Below are positions 1-11,070 of a stretch of DNA of 64,000 nt, one piece after another. The DNA is from Rhyzopertha dominica. Its lineage: Eukaryota; Arthropoda; Insecta; Coleoptera; Bostrichidae. The position numbers were made by a program, and so were the translations under genes. The stretch is from assembly GCA_025024175.1 (NCBI GenBank), contig QCXZ01000053.1, positions 13,516,001-13,580,000 on the forward strand. The letters are read 5' to 3'. Each line of letters opens with the position of its first letter. Position 1 is the first letter of the stretch. The notes below the pieces were generated by a model. The model was not told the DNA's origin, ran no database searches, and worked only from the letters and a program-made list of their open reading frames with translations.

Positions 1-379
1 TAGAGTTTGACAGTGGCAACAAAAATTGGTAATTTAAATAAAATTGTATCTTTACCTTTTCCTAACAGTCAGTGATTCACTTTATCTCCATTAGTTTGGA
101 AGAAAATTGATTGTATAATTACTTTTTAATGGGGTTAACGAATGACAACAAAAAAAAAGAAAATCAATACAGCGTGAGAAAATGAAACCAAATTGTCAGT
201 GGCAAGTATTTCCACCTCTGTTGCATTATAATGCAAACAAAAGCAATCAAAACATGTTATAAAATCATTTTTTTCAGAATTAATGGAGGTAATAAAGTAA
301 ATAAAAAAAATACTGTTAAAAGAGGTTAAGCTACAATTTGATTTAAATTACAAATTTTGGTTACCACTGTCAAACTCTA
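1..379. mobile_element. Short MITE with terminal inverted repeats
   Basis: The left end TAGAGTTTGACAGTGGCAAC is mirrored at 360-379 as GTTACCACTGTCAAACTCTA, and the match continues inward to about 45 bp with few mismatches. There is no coding capacity. The outermost TA on both sides is compatible with a TA target duplication (Tc1/mariner type), but the left flank lies outside the window. It sits in an intron or 3' region of the DDX47-like gene. Confidence 0.75.
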
Positions 380-639
380 CAGGATGTTACAAAATTTATG
401 GAAAGAAAAATGTTATAATTTTTACACCCGGTATATACATTCATAAATTATTTATTTACAGAATAAGCAAAGAAGTCACTTTGTGAAAGATTCAACCTAT
501 CATACAAAAAAAAATCATAGAATTAATTCCTTGGAATACTAATACAATCTGGTAAAATCACTGCCAAGTAAAACCACAAACTATCATGTAGTGGTATGGT
601 TTTGTATTTAGGGAGGACTTTCTGCATTGATTATTCAGT

Positions 640-676
640 GTTCCTGTCTGATGAGCCCAAATAGAAGCAAAACTCA
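640..676 (+). ncRNA. Degenerate hammerhead-ribozyme-like motif
   Basis: A CTGATGA core is followed by a pyrimidine/A-rich segment (GCCCAAATAG) and then AAGCAAAAC. This resembles the CUGAUGA - stem II - GAAAC layout of hammerhead ribozymes from schistosome satellites and animal SINE-like repeats. Stem II does not pair well and the GAAA box is altered, so at most this is a dead relic. Chance similarity is possible. Confidence 0.25.
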
Positions 677-774
677 TGATCCAAATGAATAACCAAGGCA
701 CATGTCACCTATTCGAACTACAGAAATATGTTTTCTAAAAAACTGTATGTATGAAGCAGATTAATAAAAATTAC

Positions 775-907
775 CTGACTAACGAAAGTTATCGCTCTGC
801 CAGACCGCNCAGCTCTGGCAGTTCTACCAACTCTATGAATATAGTCCTTGCTATGTATTGGTACACCAAAATTGATCACAACGTCCACATGTGGTATGTC
901 CAGTCCT
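775..907 (-). CDS. DDX47: DDX47-like DEAD-box RNA helicase, exon 4 (motifs V-VI)
   Basis: Acceptor TTTTAG|AGGACTGG and donor AGTCAG|GTAATT bound this exon. It completes motif V ([11 protein letters not shown]) and contains motif [16 protein letters not shown], the arginine-finger region needed for ATP hydrolysis. One N base (809) leaves a residue undetermined. A family-typical NFD is NFG here. The sequence ends in ITFVSQ at an intron donor, so the rest of domain 2 and the C-terminal tail lie off the left edge. Confidence 0.88.
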
Positions 908-1247
908 CTAAAATTTTGCAGGAATTACATATGAATGTTTTCAATTACATAATGAAAATGTATAATATGCTTTATCTTTAAAGTGTCATTCCATCGAAAC
1001 TTTATTGCAGATATACAGGATGAATCATCACTGTGAAAATGGTCCATAGTGTCTCTTGTACTTACAGAAATATGTGATACAGCAATAGATGGATATGAAC
1101 ACTGGTATTTTTTAATGTATTCACAAATATAAGGTGCTCCATGCTTTTAGAACAGTATACACTTTTATTTTTTTTTAATAATACAGTATAATTTTTCTGG
1201 CATATTGCATCGTGTCACTTAAAATACAGTAAGTAATATGTTCTCAC

Positions 1248-1471
1248 CTGCTTGCTACATCAGTCGAAATCAGTATTGATCGACTCTTCGCCTTAAATTT
1301 GGTCAGGGCAGCCAGTCGTTTGTTCTGTGACATTTGACCATTCAGAGGTACTGCTGTGAATCCCAAGTTTCGTAACATCAGTGCTATCCTTATTGTCTCA
1401 TTGCATGTCCAGCAGAATATCATGAAAGTGTTACCAGCCAATTCATTCAGTATGTGAACCAGATAAACATC
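1248..1471 (-). CDS. DDX47: DDX47-like DEAD-box RNA helicase, exon 3 (start of RecA-like domain 2)
   Basis: Acceptor TTGCAG|GATGTTTATC and donor AGCAG|GTGAGA enclose 74 codons plus two bases. The product contains [16 protein letters not shown] (motif IV region), [17 protein letters not shown] and the start of motif V (STDVASR). It continues directly from exon 2 in phase 0. The usual family histidine in PLHGQMS is asparagine here (PLNGQMS), and the cysteine-rich FC.TC segment has a tryptophan insert position. These could be species variation or slight decay. Confidence 0.9.
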
Positions 1472-2229
1472 CTGCAATGAAATTTATCATACTTGTAAAT
1501 GATGGGATATTAAAATGAATTAAGTTTATTTACTTCAAGCCTTTTACAGTAAAGTGTTTAATTAGCAACTGAGTACTGCACTAAATATTTTCAAGTTCTT
1601 CCAAAATTAGCTTTCTAAAATTTACACTACTACTATTGCTTCAGCCTATGAGTGGGGCACAAAACATAATCAGAATTTTTTCGAAGTATTTGACTCATTT
1701 CTACTACTTTGTGCTGTGTCTCTAAATGAAACCAGCAAAATTTTGAAATGACGCCCAAAAGTTGTCCAAGTGAAAGAAAAATATACGGGGACGTATATTT
1801 GCTTGCAGGATGTTGATTAGCCACCCAGATATTACTAAGTTCTTGATAAATTGAAAATTTGCGAACAGGCCTANTCTGAATTTTATTTTAAAATGTTACA
1901 ATTTTTACAGATATGACAAATGATCAATCACAATTTTTATAATTTATCACGGCCAATTTGATAAAAACAAAATGATATTAGTTAAATAGTTAAAATGTGA
2001 GCCCTAACATTCAACTTCAATTTTCTCAAAAAGAGGCAATTTTAGCCACAGAAACAAAAAGTATCTTTTTTTCTTCACAAGGTCCAAAGAATCAAGAAAC
2101 GCATATTCTTGAAAAAATACCATAATAAAGTTAAGGGTAAAATGTGGGGGGTTTGCCCACCAGAATTATATTAGAAGAATGTGTGCATGAGTTTAATTTA
2201 ATGGCTTCCACTTCAAATCACAATAACCA

Positions 2230-3215
2230 AAAGGGCTTAGCCAGATAAGGGGGAGGGGGTCAAAAGTGCCTTAGAAGGCAACGGGATGAAAAAAATACTA
2301 GCATATTTAGCATGAAAAATGATGACTATTTGCAAAGTTTCAGCTCAAAACTCGTGAACATAACCTCAAAAAAAATTATTTCGTGAATATCGGTTTTTAA
2401 TCATAACTCGGTCAATTTTTGACCTAACTGTTTAATTTTTTTTAAATGTAGATTTTCTCAAGCGCTATGAGATGGCATTAAGAAAAAAAGTGAAGCGCAA
2501 AAATTCAAATTACTGGAAGGGTTTAAAAATTTTAAATTTAATTTTTTTGTCAACTATGACAGAAGCAAGACTAAAAAAATATATGTGATGTGCGTTAACA
2601 AAATTGATTATTATGAATTTTTTCAGATTTTTACATTTCTAGTAACTTTGTAAAAAAAAATCATAACCGTTATATTTGCCGTTTTTAGCTGTTTTTTTGC
2701 TATTTTTAATCAACCGTTGCAGTTTGGAGAAAAACTGATAGTATTTCTGAATTCTACAGAGAAAAATACTTTAAAAACATCTTACGCACTTGCAATTTTT
2801 TTAATTAGCCACAGGACAATAATTTAAAAATTATGAAAATAACAGTTTTAGCTGTTTTTTCAATGCTCGTGATCATAATATATATACGTACTCGTATATA
2901 TTTTATACCTTGCCATTATTTTTAATTTCAATAAATATATATAAGTACTATTTTGATCTATTTGCATTTTTAACAAATTTTTATAAGGAACTAGAAAATA
3001 ATGAAAGAAATGAGATTTTAAGTTTTGTTTATAAGAAACTGAAAAACATCAAAGAAGTAGCATCAGTACAACAGTGTTAAAGCAGCTTTTTTTGCTTAGG
3101 TATATTTGAATATAAATTATTCATATTTCAATCTACATTTTGAGTTTATTTCAGTATTAAGATAACTTTCTTCTTACTATTTTTTTAAGTAGTAAATTAC
3201 ATCTTTTAGAACTAG
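2230..3215 (+). repeat. Left long terminal inverted repeat of ISL2EU-like element
   Basis: About 985 bp, AT-rich. It is inverted relative to 4620-5849. Matching landmarks are the TCAAAAGTGCCTTAGAAGGC block at 2261, the CTGCAACGG-type block near 2720, and the AAGTAGTAAATTACATCTTT block near 3185. Confidence 0.75.
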
Positions 3216-3599
3216 AACTAGTTTCTGTTGCTGTCCTTATTAATTACAGGGAAGATATAGTCTTGCAATAATATTTGGCATAGTTTTTCAACTTTAGTTT
3301 GATATCTCGCAAAAGGTATCTACATGGTAAATGATTGCTACTGGCACACTTACAGCTGTCGATTTTTGAATTATTTGATATATTTTAATATGAGAAAACA
3401 CCTGGGAGTGTGTATTTTCAACATATTCAGTAGTGATTTGTGGGATAATTAATTTTAAGGCTGCAGAAAGCTCACATTTCGGAGCTGTGGGGTGACATAA
3501 ATCTGCAACCGTCAGCTACTATCACCGTGCATACTTTAGCTTGGCAGTAGTTACAAAAAGGCGGCACAAAGAATTCAGAAACAAATGCCACCTGCGTTG

Positions 3600-4500
3600 C
3601 ATGAATCATTTATAGAAACCCTGTGCATAGAAAACATACTAACATGTGCCAAGTTCCGTTTACATCTCGTAAACAACTTTATATTCAAGCTAGAATATAC
3701 ATCCCTGAAGGTAATCGTTGTTGCAATGATCATATTATTCATAAAACGTTTTATCAAAATGATATTCTTAAGATAAGAATTGTGTCGTGTTCAAGTTTAA
3801 TCACATTATACGATTTAGTACGAGGAAGGAATTCTGAATTCCGAAATGTTACCCATGCTTTCGTCGTCTTTCTGTTCAAATTAGCAAGTGGCAATTCGAA
3901 CAACCTTATTTCATCTCTCTTTGGACTTCAACGACCACAGCAAGCTTTGGAATTTTGTTTTTCCATTTTAACCACACAATAATTAACGTGAAAAAAGTTC
4001 GTCCCATTTGTGATGATAAACTTATTTTAATCGAAGACGGAACTTACCTTATACATGAAAAGAGCACAAATAATGAATTTCGAAGAAAATCATATTCTGG
4101 CCAAAAATATGCTCATTTAGTGAAACCTTTTACGCTTAGTATGACATAAATATTTCGTTGATGTGGTTGGATCCCTCTTAGCAAATAAAAATGACGCTGG
4201 GGTCATTAAATATGAACTGCAAAATAATATGGGTCTCAAGAATTTATTATAAAAGAAGGACCGAGGTTTCCAAGATATTGTAAAGGATTTGGAGGCAAAT
4301 GATTTTAAAGTCCTAATGCTATCATTAAAAGGCCCAAGAGAGAAACTTACTGCAATTAAAGCATACTAATCCCAGTTAGTTACAATGTTTCGATGGATCG
4401 AAGAGACAGTACTACGCCAACCAATTTGATAATAAAATGCTAGCGAAATCCTGTCGCAAGTAGAAAATAGCAAAGAAGAAAAAATATGTTGGCCGAACAA
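3600..4500 (+). pseudogene. ISL2EU/IS4EU-type DDE transposase remnant
   Basis: Several frames together show a DDE_Tnp_4-like transposase. Around 3660-3775 is IYIPEGNRCCNDHII, the cysteine-rich N-terminal block. At 3800-3965 is a helix-turn-helix-like segment FLFKLASGNSNNLISSLFGL. At 4015-4145 is LIEDGTYLIHEKSTNNEFRR leading to KPFTLSMT, with the first catalytic Asp. In a shifted frame at about 4150-4230 is YFVDVVGSLLANKNDA. Then KKDRGFQDIV with a further Asp (about 4255) and FRWIEETV with the Glu-containing block (about 4390). Frameshifts and stops break it, so the enzyme cannot be functional. The function of the intact family is cut-and-paste transposition. Confidence 0.75.
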
Positions 4501-4619
4501 AAATCTCAAGATTAAGATTTTCCAGAAATCAGTGGAAGAGATTTAAAAATATTTTTTACAGGAACATATCAACTATGACCAAATCATCCCTGTAATTAAT
4601 GAAGACAGCGATGAAGATT

Positions 4620-5849
4620 AGTTTTTATTTCTGAAAGATGTAATTTACTACTTAAAAAACTTAGTAAGAATAGTGTTATCTTGATACTGAAATAAACTGA
4701 AAATGTAAAGATTGTAAAATATGAATAATTTATATTCAAATATCCCTAAGCAACAAAAGCTGCCGCTCTACTGATGCTACTTCTAAAAAATAACTTTGTT
4801 TTTCAGTTTCTTATAAATAAAATTTAAAATCTTATTTCTTTCATTATTTTCCAATTTCTTATAAAAAATTTATTAAAAATGTAAATAGATCAAAATAGTA
4901 GGTATAAAATATATACTTATATATATTATGATCACAAGCACTGAAAAAACAGCCAAAACTGTTATTTTCATAAATCTTAAATTTTTGTACCGTAACTAAT
5001 AAAAAAAATTTGCAAGTGCAAAACATGTTTTTAAAGTATTTTTCTCCGTAGAATTCAGAAATACTATCAGTTTTTCTCCAAACTGCAACGGTTGATTAAA
5101 AGTAGTAAAACAACAGCTAAAAACGGCAAAAATAACGGTTATGATTTATTTTGACAACGTTGCCAGTAAATAATGGCAAGGTATAAAATATATACGAGTA
5201 CGTATATATATTATGATCACGAGCATTGAAAAAACAGCTAAAACTGTTATTTTCATAATTTTTAAATTATTGTCCCGTGGCTAATTAAAAAAATTGCAAG
5301 TGCATAAGATGTTTTTAAAGTATTTTTCTCTGTAGAATTCAGAAGTTTTTCTCCAAACTGCAACGGTTGATTAAAATAGCAAAAAAAACAGCTAAAAACG
5401 GCAAATATAACGGTTATGATTTTTTTTTAGAAAGTTACTAGAAATGTAAAAATCTGAAAAAATTCATGATAATCAATTTTGTTAATGCACATCACATATA
5501 CTTTTTTTAGCCTTGCTTCTGTCATAGTTGTCAAAAAAATTAAATTTAAAATTTTTAAACGCTTCTAGAAATTTGAATTTTTACTCCTCACTTTTTTCTT
5601 AATGCCATCTCATAGCGCTCGAAAAAACTACAATTTAAACAATAAATGAAACATTTAAGTCAAAAATTGAACGAGTTATGATTAAAAAACTGATATTCAC
5701 AAAATATATTTTTTTGAGGTTATGTTTTTGTTTATTGAGCTGAAACTTTGCAAATAGTAATCGTTTTTCATGCTAAATATGCCCGTATTTTTTTGATCCC
5801 GATGCCTTCTAAGGCACTTTTGACCCCCCCTTATCCGGCTAGGCCCTTT
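4620..5849 (-). repeat. Right long terminal inverted repeat of ISL2EU-like element
   Basis: Inverted copy of 2230-3215, enlarged by a direct duplication of about 260-270 bp: the block beginning TATGATCAC at about 4926 recurs at about 5211. Both duplicate blocks match the single copy in the left arm. Confidence 0.75.
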
Positions 5850-7158
5850 GATGAAATTATATCCACTGGTCTAAGCGGTATTTTTTGGAAACTATTTCTC
5901 TCCTTCCATGTTTAAAAGTTAATATAATCAGATTCCAATGGGTTGCCCACATAATGCGGTACATCCAATATTTCTAAATTGTGTAAAAATGGGCCTAACA
6001 GATTAGGAAAAATGCTGTATGCCAGGCTATTGCCCATGATTTATTGTAATATTGTTCCAAAATTTGCATAAAGTTTTAAAACACTGTTCTTTGAAACATA
6101 GAAAACAACTTTTCTTTCAAAGTACAATACCCAGTACGTTAAAAATTAAACATTTCCACCATATTTGTATAAACTTTTTCTTATAATTTAGCATGAGAAA
6201 TGCACAAGAATTTATGACATTGATTTTTTAAACATGCGGTATGTTGCATGTATATGAAGCGACATATAACACGATGTTCAACTTCTTCATTTGGCAAATG
6301 AGTCAGTTTAGCACAACAATGTTTTTTGCAGCAATTAAGTACAGTCTGACCACTGCCTTCTTGATATGACAAGGCCCGGCCCAGCGGAGGATGACGTCAC
6401 GCTCGCCATGACATGGAGCATGTTAACCCGCAAACCGTCCATAAGAAATCCACACGATGCAACATTTTCTTCTGTTTCATACCTATTTTTACACTCAGTT
6501 TGAAGTCTAGATACATTTAACTTTTACAGGTTATATCCATAATACATAAATTGTATTACTGGAGCAATGTCAATATGAATATTGTAAAGAAAAGGTTAAT
6601 ATGAACTCATTTTCTCAGTTGTACTTAAATTAGTTTATTAATTAGCATTATGTTAATAAACAGTAAAAACATATAGAAACTAAGAGCGTTTAACGTTAGA
6701 TAGAGTAGGTAATGTCTGTAGATAACATAACAAATAAACTCTTAAATGAAAGTGGAACATAACATCGAATTCAGTAACAAACATATAAAAGTAAATACCT
6801 ATCATAAACTTTGGCATTAAGTGGAACTAAAATCAGAATGGAAGAAAACATTTACATTTAGCTAAAGTTTCCATTTTCGTTTTTTCTTTGTCTTATTTTC
6901 AATACAATCATTTCGCCTTTTGACGCAATTATTAATCAAAGTGTTACAAATTATTTGAACACCAACTTTTGCCACATGTGCAAGTTGTTTGTACTTGTTC
7001 AGAAAAATCGTCCATTTTTTGTAGACTTACTATAAGGAAGGCTCTTTGATTCCTTTCCTTCAAAAATGTAGCTTCATATCCATTATCTAAAATAATTGAC
7101 TGAAAAATTTGCTAAACTGTTGTCAAATTTAGTACAAAATCAGAAATAACTTTTTAAT
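5850..7158. other. Intronic sequence, nothing recognised
   Basis: No coding pattern, RNA gene or clear repeat is seen. A GC-richer block with GACGTCACGC at about 6390-6415 resembles another at about 8158-8170 in the same orientation, which may be fragments of one dispersed repeat. Confidence 0.5.
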
Positions 7159-7388
7159 AATTGAATCGCTGAGTATTAAAAGGAACTAACTCCAAGATTT
7201 TTTGATTTTGCACAATACATTGTTGCTTAAAATTCGAAACTGAGGTATCACCGATATTGTTAAGAACATTTTGGATTGGTTCATTTCTTCACCCATCGAT
7301 CGGCAATACCAAAAAAAGTTGTTTCTCTTTAAAATGGCAAAATGTCTATTTTTTGGAGTTAGTTCCTTTTAATCTCAGCGTTTCAATT
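7159..7388. mobile_element. Small MITE, 36-bp inverted ends
   Basis: The left end AATTGAATCGCTGAG.. continuing TTAAAAGGAACTAACTCCAA (7159-7195) is mirrored at about 7354-7388. The two arms differ by an indel and a few bases. The 230 bp element has no coding capacity. The superfamily is not determined. Confidence 0.7.
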
Positions 7389-8258
7389 CCGTTTTCAACG
7401 TAACCTGCGATGTAAATTAAAACCATTGTTTGATTTTTAGGAATTACTACAATTACAGAATCAGTGATTATATTCTTAACTAACTTGTCATTCTCCAAGG
7501 GCACATGTTAGTATTCCAATTTAGACTTTCTATTTGGAAAGTGCCATTTCTAGCTGAATTTAAAGTTAGCAAGCACAAAATTTTCAGTTTGCATTCAGAT
7601 TCCATCACTTGTGTTGTAGATATTTGGTAATTACATCCACTGAGACGCCTATATCTTCCGAAACGTACTAGAATTCTGGAATTTTCCGAGTAGAATATAT
7701 TTCAAGCCATGTTTTTTGAATAAATATTGGACAATGTTGACGAAATTGTACATAGTGTGTCTTAAAGCTGTATATGTTTCTTTGCTTAGTTTTCCTTATC
7801 TTTTTTTGTGTTCCCACCAGTCTAACCATGAAACAAAGCTATTTAAAAATATTAATTTTTTATCTGTGTTGTTGTACAGCGGATAACAAAATTCATTTTT
7901 CAACCGATACTCCTTATGTGTCGTACAGATTACGTTTAGAGCGATATACCTAATTTACGTGTATTATTGCATTGAATCAGTCCGGTAAAACAGTATTTGA
8001 TCATCTGTAATTAATGCTCAAACAAAAAGCATTTCAAATAACATTACAGTCAAAAATTTAACCTTAACTCATGTGTGTTGGTTTGAAATAACAAGCACGA
8101 TCATCCACTATAGGTACTAAATTGCAACTGGTGGTGCGAATTGGTGGCCGGCTCAGCTGACGTCACGCGGGATGTATATATGTTATAAGCACGGCCTTCT
8201 CACATCGAGAAGGCAATGGTCTGACGTTCTCATTTTGTACCTTTCGACTCATAATAAT
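7389..8258. other. Intronic sequence, nothing recognised
   Basis: AT-rich sequence with no coding pattern. It ends in a GC-richer block (8130-8175) just before the dispersed repeat at 8259. Confidence 0.5.
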
Positions 8259-8329
8259 AAATTTGTTGAAATGAAGAAAACCAGTCATGAACTGAACACA
8301 AATTTATTAATAGAAATCCTAAGAAACGC

Positions 8330-8365
<36 letters not shown>

Positions 8366-8372
8366 TATATAT
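8259..8372 (+). repeat. Dispersed repeat copy ending in (TA)n
   Basis: The segment AAATTTGTTGAAATGAAG.. through ..AAGAAACGCTACA, followed by a (TA)n tract (8331-8372), is a near-perfect inverted match of 15971-16085. The two copies lie 7.6 kb apart in opposite orientation. No coding function is seen. A short open frame across it arises from the repeat and microsatellite. Confidence 0.8.
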
Positions 8373-8375
8373 GTG

Positions 8376-8407
8376 TTTCGGCCTCATTAAACAAAGACCA
8401 TCTTCAG
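8376..8407 (-). ncRNA. Hammerhead-ribozyme-like core, left arm
   Basis: Inverted copy of 8623-8654: on the minus strand CTGAAGA (8407-8401), stem II GGTC/GGCC and GAAA (8379-8376). Confidence 0.5.
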
Positions 8408-8622
8408 GCATATAATAAGTAGGTTATATATAAAAGTGAATAAATTACATATTAAAAAGTGAAAACAAGATTTTGCTATCTCTCATCCGCGTACGTCCGC
8501 ACCACTATTTTATTCACAATGTGATTTGTAATGTAATCCACATCATCTATAATGTTATTACTTGTTTTCACTTTTTAATATGTAATTTATTCACTTTTAT
8601 ATATAACCTACTTATTATATGC

Positions 8623-8652
8623 CTGAAGATGGTCTTTGTTTAATGAGGCCGA

Positions 8653-8654
<2 letters not shown>
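8623..8654 (+). ncRNA. Hammerhead-ribozyme-like core, right arm
   Basis: CTGAAGA (8623-8629) is followed by a stem II candidate GGTC/GGCC with a loop between, then GAAA (8651-8654) and CATATATA. Stem III would have to form from the TA tract. This matches the CUGANGA - stem II - GAAA layout of PLE hammerheads. Self-cleavage is not shown. Confidence 0.5.
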
Positions 8655-8684
<30 letters not shown>

Positions 8685-8686
<2 letters not shown>

Positions 8687-9030
8687 TAAAGGGTACTTTG
8701 TCACCTCCGCTGTAGATACGTTGTAATCGTTGTCACCTCATATATACGGGTTTCACCTCCGAAGTCGGAGGCGACAACGTTTTCGCGATTTTATAGCGGA
8801 TTTGGCATCTACTAGTTGTGAAACGCCTAGATCCGAAAGTTGTCCCGGAGGTCACAACGTAACCCTATTGCTCACAGAAAAATCTTTTAGTTCAGCTATA
8901 TACCGCTGACGCTAGCGTCGCACGTCTCCAGGTACCGGCGGCACGTTGTTGCCTCTATCACATATATTCGCGTTTTTGCGCTATTGGGGTTTCGTTCCCG
9001 CCTCCGAAATGTGGCAACCTCGCAAACTGT
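8685..9030. repeat. Block with recurrent GTTGTCACCTCCG-like motif on both strands
   Basis: Variants of GTTGTCACCTCCG occur about six times in 340 bp, in both orientations: near 8709, 8731, 8754, 8775 (complement), 8845 (complement) and 9000. Similar sequence lies beside the other (TA)n copy at 15700-15970. GC content is well above the surroundings. This could be a subterminal repeat region of an unclassified transposon. Confidence 0.5.
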
Positions 9031-10589
9031 GGACTAGTTATTTAAACGAAATTCAGTTTTGCTGCGCTCTCAGCTATATTATTTATTATTTAATTATATG
9101 AAGTAGTATAAAATATGCCTTCCCATAAAAACGAATAATATTGTTCAAATGTATCCAAAACGAAGGCAGGTAGTTATATAAGTACGTTTTATTATTTATT
9201 TTATTATTTATTATTTTTATTTATTATTATTATTTATTTTATTATAAGAAAATCGAACTCCACGTACAGTATTATATTACGCAAGGGTGCAAGGGTGGGT
9301 CAAACATTGTTATCTTTTTATATTTTGAGATATTGCAGGATATAGGATAAACGGTAAATGTTATGTATACAAATTAGGGTGTCTGGATCTTTTTACTGAG
9401 TTTAGTTCGATGGCGCAAACAAACTTGGCTAACTCGAGTCTTTTTCGATATACGCCCAATATGTCAGTTGTTATAATAGCTATCAAAAATGTTTAATGTT
9501 ATTCAGTTCTTTTTTCATGCTAATAAATAGCGGAATGAGTTTTTTTCTGACAGTAGTGTTTTAAATAGAACACCTTGTGTATTATTACGCAATTTAATTC
9601 TACTTCCCTTAAGGTTTCTAAAAAATTAATATAGTCCATAATAAATTATCAAGAATTTTTTTTTAGTATTTTATAAAATACGCTTTTCTAAGTAATATTT
9701 AATTTTTAATGTACAATACTTGTCAAATGCAGTTGTATTTAATACTTTGTTTTAAATTCTTCATATCTTTAATTCTGTATTTCCGTCATCAAAGTTATTT
9801 TACAATTTCATTGAGACTTACACAATTGGTTTTAAGCTTAGATGTTGCATATTATTCCCAATAATGCAGGTGGTAGCTATAGACATTATTTGCTAAGGTG
9901 GTATTGGGTATTTTATGTCTTTTTATTAATGTATTTGACGGTTCACTTCTAAAATGTTTATGTATCAAGATTTTCCCGTCTTTTACAGTACAGAAAATGG
10001 TATATGGAAGCTTACATAAATACATGGCATAATACTACATAAAAAGCGACAAAAATGAAATTATTGTGGCAGCTAATTTGTATGACAACATATATCCAGA
10101 AAGTCGGAAACCTGACACTAGAATGTTTTTTAATGCTAGAGAACAATTTGGGGAATTTTGGATCATTTTTCAAGATCAATGCCAAAGCCTTACATAAAAT
10201 AGAACACTGCAGCTGAGAAAGTACTATATGGAGCGTATCAACTCGAATTTTTTTGAGATTCTGTTGATCTTTGCATACACCTCTAGTAATTTTGAACCAA
10301 GTGCCAGTATTATCAGGGTGGATGACCATGCGCATTTTTAATAAAGTTACGTTACAAGGGAGAAATTGCACAATTTTTGACACATTCTATACCGAAAGCT
10401 ACTTGTCTGAAACGAACTATGAAATCACGTGCCGGACGTGTACGTTGCGCGTAATCCCGTTGCTAGCCAATGCATTTTGCTTTTCTCCATGTCATTCATT
10501 AACAGATGTCAATAGTTGAATGAAAACTAGTCAAAGAGTACAAAAAAGATTAAAGATATTGTACGTGTACGTGCTCATAAACAGCCCGA
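9031..10589. other. Intronic sequence, low complexity plus unrecognised
   Basis: A TTATTATTTATTTTATT-type low-complexity stretch occupies about 9070-9245. The remainder shows no gene, RNA or repeat that I can identify. Confidence 0.5.
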
Positions 10590-11070
10590 GTTGCATTAAA
10601 AATAATTATATTGGGTACCTACTCTAACAATGCAATTTTCAAGATTTTCTCGTAATTCACTTACATTATTTGGGATCGTTTTATAAAGTTCGTTTACCAA
10701 GTAACCGCAAAGATAAAACTTTAACGCGGTTAAATCCGGTGATCTTGGGGGTACCTTATTGGGCCAATTATGCCCATCCACATCCAATCAATATTATCAT
10801 CCCGTATCCTGATATAGCCATTTGTAGTGAAATTTTTATTAAACACCTCGTTTCATGCGGAATTATGTGACCAATAACGACTGTTGGGCTAGTTAAAAAT
10901 CCCGATATTTAGGTTTTATCAGTCCAAATAATTGTTCGGAGAAAACCTGGATTTTCGTACACTTTTTGAGAATACCATTGCCAAATTTCGAGAAACTCCC
11001 ATATCTTTTTCAATTCCCCTACATGACGAATAACGCAATATTTACTTCATCAGCTGCAATGTTCTTTTTG
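10590..11070 (-). pseudogene. Mariner/Tc1-superfamily transposase relic
   Basis: The minus-strand frame at 10596-10787 reads VPPRSPDLTALKFYLCGYL followed by VNELYKTIPNNVSELREN. This is the conserved C-terminal block of IS630-Tc1-mariner transposases that contains the last catalytic acidic residue (D in PRSPD..). Further upstream on the minus strand (to about 11060) are broken matches to the middle of such enzymes (IIWTDKT near 10940). Frameshifts and stops make it non-functional. Confidence 0.7.

Larger units (their letters stand above)
2230..5849. mobile_element. ISL2EU/IS4EU-like DNA transposon with about 1 kb inverted termini
   Basis: The ends are inverted copies: AAGGGCTTAGCCAGATAAGG near 2231 and its near-complement at 5829-5848. 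The inverted arms extend inward to about 3215 on the left and 4620 on the right, with roughly 85-90% similarity judged by eye. The right arm is longer because it holds an internal tandem duplication (about 4905-5160 and 5180-5430) that the left arm lacks. Between the arms lies a decayed transposase gene. No clean target duplication is visible. The element lies in DDX47 intron 2. Family placement rests on the transposase fragments. Confidence 0.8.
8373..8657. mobile_element. Palindromic element with two hammerhead-like cores inside (TA)n
   Basis: Two 97 bp arms (8373-8469 and 8561-8657) are near-perfect inverted copies around a 91 bp centre. The unit is flanked on both sides by (TA)n (8331-8372 and 8658-8684). 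Each arm carries a CTGAAGA...GAAA core, described separately. Penelope-like elements (PLEs) are known to carry hammerheads in their terminal repeats and to leave inverted terminal copies, so this is probably a non-autonomous PLE remnant or related small retroelement. No RT or GIY-YIG sequence is present. Confidence 0.6.

Noticed and set aside
2230..5849. Clean target-site duplication for the ISL2EU-like element
   Set aside because: The flanks (..ATAACCA and GATGAAA..) give no convincing duplicate at the inferred ends.
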